A stretch of DNA of 64,000 bases from Neonectria sp. B-13 (lineage: Eukaryota > Ascomycota > Sordariomycetes > Hypocreales > Nectriaceae). How positions within the stretch are numbered: the stretch's first letter is position 1; each line of letters opens with the position of its first letter. Both the position numbers and the translations under genes were made by a program. The notes beneath the pieces are model-generated. The model saw only the letters and a list, made by a program, of their open reading frames with translations, was not told where the DNA came from and searched no databases. The stretch is from contig NOKP01000013.1 of assembly GCA_002682825.1 (NCBI GenBank), positions 684,745-748,744 of the forward strand, read 5' to 3'. Shown piece after piece: positions 59,805 to 64,000 of the stretch.

Positions 59805-62800
59805 CTAAACTGTCCAAACCTCGACCCCCACTCCCCCAACTATGACCCTCAACCTCTCAGCATTCTCCAATTTAACGCCATTGGCTTCTTCAGTGCATGC
59901 CATCACCTCGATACCTCCCGCATCCGCAACTCCGCTGTACTCATCGACCACGAGTTCCGCCCTCTCCGAACCAATCCGCCAGAGCTTGACGCGTTGATCG
60001 TTGCTCACACTGACTCCCAGCGTCGCCTCGCCTCGCCGTATCAGTGCTACCCCGTTGATAGCTGCCGCGTGAGCTTTCCGCACGATTCCCCGGCTTGATA
60101 CTGTGTAACGCCTGATTCCTGCCTCGTCTGACAATAGTGTCAAGGATGTGACTCCAAGCCCGTTGTCATCGCCTCCGGTCAGCACCTGGAATCCTGTCGG
60201 TGTTGCCTTCAGGTCCAGGCTCTTGATGCCGTTTTGGTGCACTGGGGCTACATGCACCAAGGCATGGCTTGGGGTCTTGTCACGGTCGAACCTCGCTTCC
60301 CAAGTGGCCAAATGGCCGTCCGTTGAGGCTGTGAGTGCCGAAAGACCGTTCTCGTCCACCCCGAGATGCCGCACCTGGGTCAGACAAGCTCCCGTGTAGG
60401 ACATCTGAGCCAGTAGCTGGAAAGATCCGCCCGGTGTATAACGATACGTTTTCAGAGCCGAGTTTGACAGAATCATGGTGACGATAATGCTGCCGTCGGG
60501 TCCAACCTTGCTAGCATCGAAGTCCATGATCCGAAGATCCCCATCCCTACTCTTGTCACCAAAGACCGCCTCACACACTACCCCCAACCCTCTGTAGCTG
60601 GTCTTGTCTAGCCTTCGTACCCGCCAGACAAACAACTCCTCGTTGCCAGCGCTGCTCAGGAGGTAATCCTCCCCAAGCCATTGCACCTGCTGTATGCCAG
60701 TTACGTGCAGTTTCATCGATGCCAAACATCGCAGCTCCCGTCCGCCTCCTTGTCCCTGACGTCGCTCGACATACTCCCAAATCCGGATTGTCGTGTCTTC
60801 AGCGCCGGTCGCAATGTATCGACCGTTACAGCTAAGTGCCCGGATTTCTCTGCCGTGGGTTCCCGTCCTGATCGGCCGGTGCACCGACCCGCGTTGCGAG
60901 TAGATGAACAGCTTGGACGCCCTTGTGTAACCAAAACGGAGGTGATGAGGGTTGGTCGGACTGTGCGTCAGGGTAAATGTGCGGTGTGAACCCCCACACT
61001 CAACATTTGCGAGCTCTTCCCGGCGCGTTTCGTTCCATACAATCAGTCTCTTGCTCTTAAACCCGTACAGAATCAGCTCAGGCTCAACATCCCTGGTGAA
61101 CCACCCGCCTTCAATAATAGAACCGAAGGAAGATGCTGTCTCGTTTCGCAGGTGCAACCGCACATCCGAATCACCGTTTTCGATCTCGTAAATCCTAGAT
61201 TTACTATCCCGGCTCGTAGTCAAGAGATACGGCGAGGCTGTCCCATCCACATCATTACCAGGGAGAGGCACGATGCTCGTGATGGCATCCCTGCTGCTCG
61301 TCGCAAAATCCAAGACCGGGCGGAAACCTCCCTCTCCAAGTCTTAACACCGACAGCCAGCCGTGTCTGGACCCAACAGCAACCAACCCTCCTTTGATCTT
61401 CGCAGCTGACATGGCCACGAATCGAGGATCCATACCACGGACATCACTCGTTGCCAGCACGGCCCCAGTTCGCCAGTCCAGCGAGAAATACTGCGCGTCA
61501 GAGACCCCGTGCAGGTGAACAAGGAGCTCCACGGAGGTGTCTTGTGTCTCCCCGGGATGAGTGAGCAGGACGATATTGACGATCTTGCCGGGGACAGTGC
61601 CAATGAGCGAAACTCCTTGGGTGCCGCAGTAATGGTAGAGGCTTCCGGTTGTTGTTCCGAGCAGCGCTGCCCCGTCGCCAATGGTCTTCAGGATGTAGCA
61701 AGACTGGATGCCTGCGGCGGTGGTATCGTCGACGTCGACTTCTCGCCACTGTAAGCCCATGTCATACTTGCCCAGCATCAGGCGTCCCAGCGACGTCGTT
61801 GCCAAGACTTCGTTCTGCGAGAAGAAATCGTATCGCCCGATGATTTCGCGGCCGAGACCAAGAGCTCGGGGGTTGGGCAACGAAGCAACAACGTCTTGCA
61901 AATCAACCGTGTTGAGTTCACAAACGGGTCGGTGTTCAGGACTAGGGGTCGAGGTGGCTGTATGCGTCATCAAGGATATCTTGCTGTCTGCGCCGCCGGT
62001 TGCGATGAGAGTCTGGTCGCCAACGGTTGTGACAGCGTGGGACCACAGATGCTTGCCATCGTGTAGTGCGAAGGTTTCTTGGTGTTTCAACGTGCCAAAC
62101 ACTTTCGTCGACGGGTCCCGTGAGTCTCCTAATGATGAAGCGTCCAGGTCCAGCCGCCAGCGCTGCATGGTAGAGTCCTCGCCAAACGAGTATATCGTGA
62201 CCGCCTTCGCCGGCAACACATCCCCCGGGGTCAGGGCAAACTTGACCCCCCAAATGCGCGATGCATGTCCCATGGCGACAGCGATGGGCTGTTCCGTTTC
62301 CGCGTCTTTGAGCGTCGGCGTCGATCCGAAACCTGTCTCGCGCGGCGCTACAAGTTCACGCAAAGTGTTTCTCTCGCCTGTCTCCCCGCGTCGATCGGTG
62401 ACGTCCCAGATCCTCACCGTCCGGTCATCGCTGGAGCTTGCGAGCAGCCGCATCGTCGAGCCGTCCGCGCACTGCAACTCGTCCGAGATCTGCACGCCAA
62501 AGATGGATCCCTCGTGGCCGGCGAGCACGGAGAGCATCTCTGGCTGCTCCTGCGTCAGGTGGTACTTCCACATGAGGATGTCGCCGAAGACGGTGCCGCC
62601 GGCGACGAGGACGCAATCGGCTGACACCCATTTCAGGTTTGCGCCATAGAGCATGGGCCGCGACGGGGACACGACGGCACCGAGCACGGGCGTGCCGTCG
62701 ACGGCGTGGAACCGCACGGGAATGACTTCGTTGTGTGCCGTGGCGAGCACCGCGGCGCCGGTATCAAACGGCGACAGCGCGGCATCGTAGATCCAGTCGG

Positions 62801-63173
62801 GACCCGTGGCCCTCTTCACCACCAGCGCATCACTATCCTTGCGTCCGGCGAGCAACTCCTCGAGGTCATCCTCGGCGAGAACAGCAACCCGGGCGGCGCC
62901 CCAGAGCAGCACGCGGCCGTGCAAGACGCGGATGCCGTGGATGGGCTGCGCGGCGAAGACCCGGACCCGGACGACGCGGTCGGCGCGCAGGTCGTAGATG
63001 GCAAGGTGTGTATCTTCGCCGGCCAGCAGGTACGACGCAGTGCGGGAGAAGGCGAGGGCCGTGACGGGGACCTGGGAGAAGACTCTTGCGAGGTGAAGCT
63101 TGTGAGCTGCCGAGTTGGGTGTTGGCGATGGTGGGATGGCGGGGGAGGGGCAAGCCTCGCGGGGTTGAGCCAT
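59805..63173 (-). CDS. RTT10: RTT10/WDR6-like WD40 protein, second copy
   Basis: A 1122-residue single-exon frame with a protein identical to that at 18139-21507. Same ATG context, same stop, no frameshift or substitution seen over 3.4 kb. Confidence 0.78.
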   Translation of the reverse strand: MAQPREACPSPAIPPSPTPNSAAHKLHLARVFSQVPVTALAFSRTASYLLAGEDTHLAIYDLRADRVVRVRVFAAQPIHGIRVLHGRVLLWGAARVAVLAEDDLEELLAGRKDSDALVVKRATGPDWIYDAALSPFDTGAAVLATAHNEVIPVRFHAVDGTPVLGAVVSPSRPMLYGANLKWVSADCVLVAGGTVFGDILMWKYHLTQEQPEMLSVLAGHEGSIFGVQISDELQCADGSTMRLLASSSDDRTVRIWDVTDRRGETGERNTLRELVAPRETGFGSTPTLKDAETEQPIAVAMGHASRIWGVKFALTPGDVLPAKAVTIYSFGEDSTMQRWRLDLDASSLGDSRDPSTKVFGTLKHQETFALHDGKHLWSHAVTTVGDQTLIATGGADSKISLMTHTATSTPSPEHRPVCELNTVDLQDVVASLPNPRALGLGREIIGRYDFFSQNEVLATTSLGRLMLGKYDMGLQWREVDVDDTTAAGIQSCYILKTIGDGAALLGTTTGSLYHYCGTQGVSLIGTVPGKIVNIVLLTHPGETQDTSVELLVHLHGVSDAQYFSLDWRTGAVLATSDVRGMDPRFVAMSAAKIKGGLVAVGSRHGWLSVLRLGEGGFRPVLDFATSSRDAITSIVPLPGNDVDGTASPYLLTTSRDSKSRIYEIENGDSDVRLHLRNETASSFGSIIEGGWFTRDVEPELILYGFKSKRLIVWNETRREELANVECGGSHRTFTLTHSPTNPHHLRFGYTRASKLFIYSQRGSVHRPIRTGTHGREIRALSCNGRYIATGAEDTTIRIWEYVERRQGQGGGRELRCLASMKLHVTGIQQVQWLGEDYLLSSAGNEELFVWRVRRLDKTSYRGLGVVCEAVFGDKSRDGDLRIMDFDASKVGPDGSIIVTMILSNSALKTYRYTPGGSFQLLAQMSYTGACLTQVRHLGVDENGLSALTASTDGHLATWEARFDRDKTPSHALVHVAPVHQNGIKSLDLKATPTGFQVLTGGDDNGLGVTSLTLLSDEAGIRRYTVSSRGIVRKAHAAAINGVALIRRGEATLGVSVSNDQRVKLWRIGSERAELVVDEYSGVADAGGIEVMACTEEANGVKLENAERLRVIVGGVGVEVWTV

Positions 63174-63858
63174 GACGTTGAGACGGACGGGTCGACAAGA
63201 GAGCGTTAGCGAGGATCAGGGAGCCATCCGCTTGTGTGTCGTGGAAATTCTTTTGTTAATTTCGCTTGGTATATGTCTTCCGAGGAGAGGCGTGTTCGAG
63301 TGAAGGTTAGCCATGCGCTCTCATAGTCGGGGGTGTGAGTGGATTCGGTGGTGAGCAGAAATTTTTGTACATCAGTTCGTGTGTCGCGTTCGAAGTCAGG
63401 CCTCACTCAACTACTTTACTCAAGCATGCAATTGTTCAAGTACATTATGCCCATTTCGAGCTGAAAACAACCCAATGTCACTTGGAAATAACACCAGCAC
63501 CCGAATTGTATCAACGAATATATCGTTGCTTGTTGAAGGTTGTATCATACAGCGAAGTAAAAGAAGAGGCTATATATATATGATCATTCCGTTTCCCCAT
63601 AGTTCAGGTATCATGCCGTTCCTGGCAGGTTCCCATTCATTCGCCCAGCCCAGATCTACAATCCTATCTCTACTGCTCGCCGTAAAAAGAAGCATTTCCC
63701 TTTCATGGCTATCATGATCGCTAAGGCCGATCCTGCTCTTCGCTACCATTCTTCACGAGTATCCAATTAGATCCAAACGCCGGCAATGCAAAATCATCAA
63801 GATCGGTAAAGGGTTACCGATCGTATCGTGTCGGGCTCCATACTGGCGCATAGCATGT
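63174..63858. other. Spacer between RTT10 and SUR7 copies
   Basis: Mirror of 17454-18138: RTT10 promoter and SUR7 3' UTR. No gene is seen. Confidence 0.6.
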
Positions 63859-64000
63859 TTAGGCGCGGTGCGAGTAGGGCTCGTAGGCGAGGTCGGAACG
63901 GGGAGCATTGCTGTTATGGCGGGGAGCACCGTACTGCGAGGTGGACTGGTTCTGGTTGTAGTAGTTGCCGCTCGTCATCTCGTGGTCGCCAGCAATAGGG
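63859..64000 (-). CDS. SUR7/PalI-family protein, 3' end, cut by window edge
   Basis: The C-terminal ~46 codons of a second SUR7 copy, identical to 17312-17453. It covers only the cytoplasmic Ser/Asn/Tyr-rich tail. Whether the rest of the gene follows beyond the window cannot be seen; it decides how far the inverted repeat extends. Confidence 0.85.
   Translation of the reverse strand, partial: PIAGDHEMTSGNYYNQNQSTSQYGAPRHNSNAPRSDLAYEPYSHRA

Larger units (their letters stand above)
40806..64000 (-). repeat. Right arm of the 23.2-kb inverted repeat
   Basis: Reverse complement of 17312-40506 (x pairs with 81312-x). It is truncated by the window end, not by loss of similarity, so the repeat may extend further and include the rest of SUR7 and beyond. 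Confidence 0.97.

Noticed and set aside
17312..64000. Arms as terminal inverted repeats of a giant transposon (Starship-like)
   Set aside because: The arms contain ordinary housekeeping genes, no captain-type recombinase is seen, and the outer limit lies outside the window.

Overview
The window comes from a filamentous ascomycete (Pezizomycotina, most likely Sordariomycetes). Evidence: introns of 46-70 bp with GTRNGT-type donors, CTAAC/CTGAC branch points and YAG acceptors; proteins typical of these fungi (L-arabinitol 4-dehydrogenase, LaeA-like methyltransferase, SUR7/PalI membrane protein, PPZ-type phosphatase); and long gene-poor spacers with satellite and microsatellite arrays. The class is an inference from protein resemblance; the splice signals are read directly.

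Dominant structure: from 17312 to 40506 the sequence is repeated as its own reverse complement from 64000 back to 40806. Every ORF pair I compared obeys x + x' = 81312 with identical protein, so no indel is visible over 23,195 bp. The arms are separated by a run of exactly 100 N (40507-40606) and 199 bp of single-copy sequence (40607-40805). Symmetry ends on the left only because the gap begins, and on the right only because the window ends. This is either a giant recent palindrome or, more probably, one locus assembled twice and joined tail to tail.

Layout. 1-3800: a tRNA-like gene with an anticodon-loop insertion, then a repeat ORF bracketed by two inverted arrays of an 8-bp satellite. 3.8-6.2 kb: a mitochondrial ribosome recycling factor and, converging on it, an RGG-rich protein with a mitochondrial presequence; both look like mitochondrial proteins. 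7.0-8.7 kb: a PPZ-type Ser/Thr phosphatase on the minus strand, followed by about 7.8 kb without a recognisable gene. 16.5 kb: a SUR7-family membrane protein whose last part already lies in the left arm.

Each arm carries, in order, the SUR7 3' end, an RTT10/WDR6-like WD40 protein (tRNA 2'-O-methylation partner), a tiny secreted cysteine-containing peptide, L-arabinitol 4-dehydrogenase (pentose catabolism), ATP synthase subunit g and a seven-exon LaeA-like methyltransferase. About 7 kb of gene-poor sequence rich in simple repeats then leads to the centre. The genes do not form one pathway; this is ordinary mixed fungal gene content. The unusual parts are the palindrome, the inverted-satellite element and the short secreted peptide.
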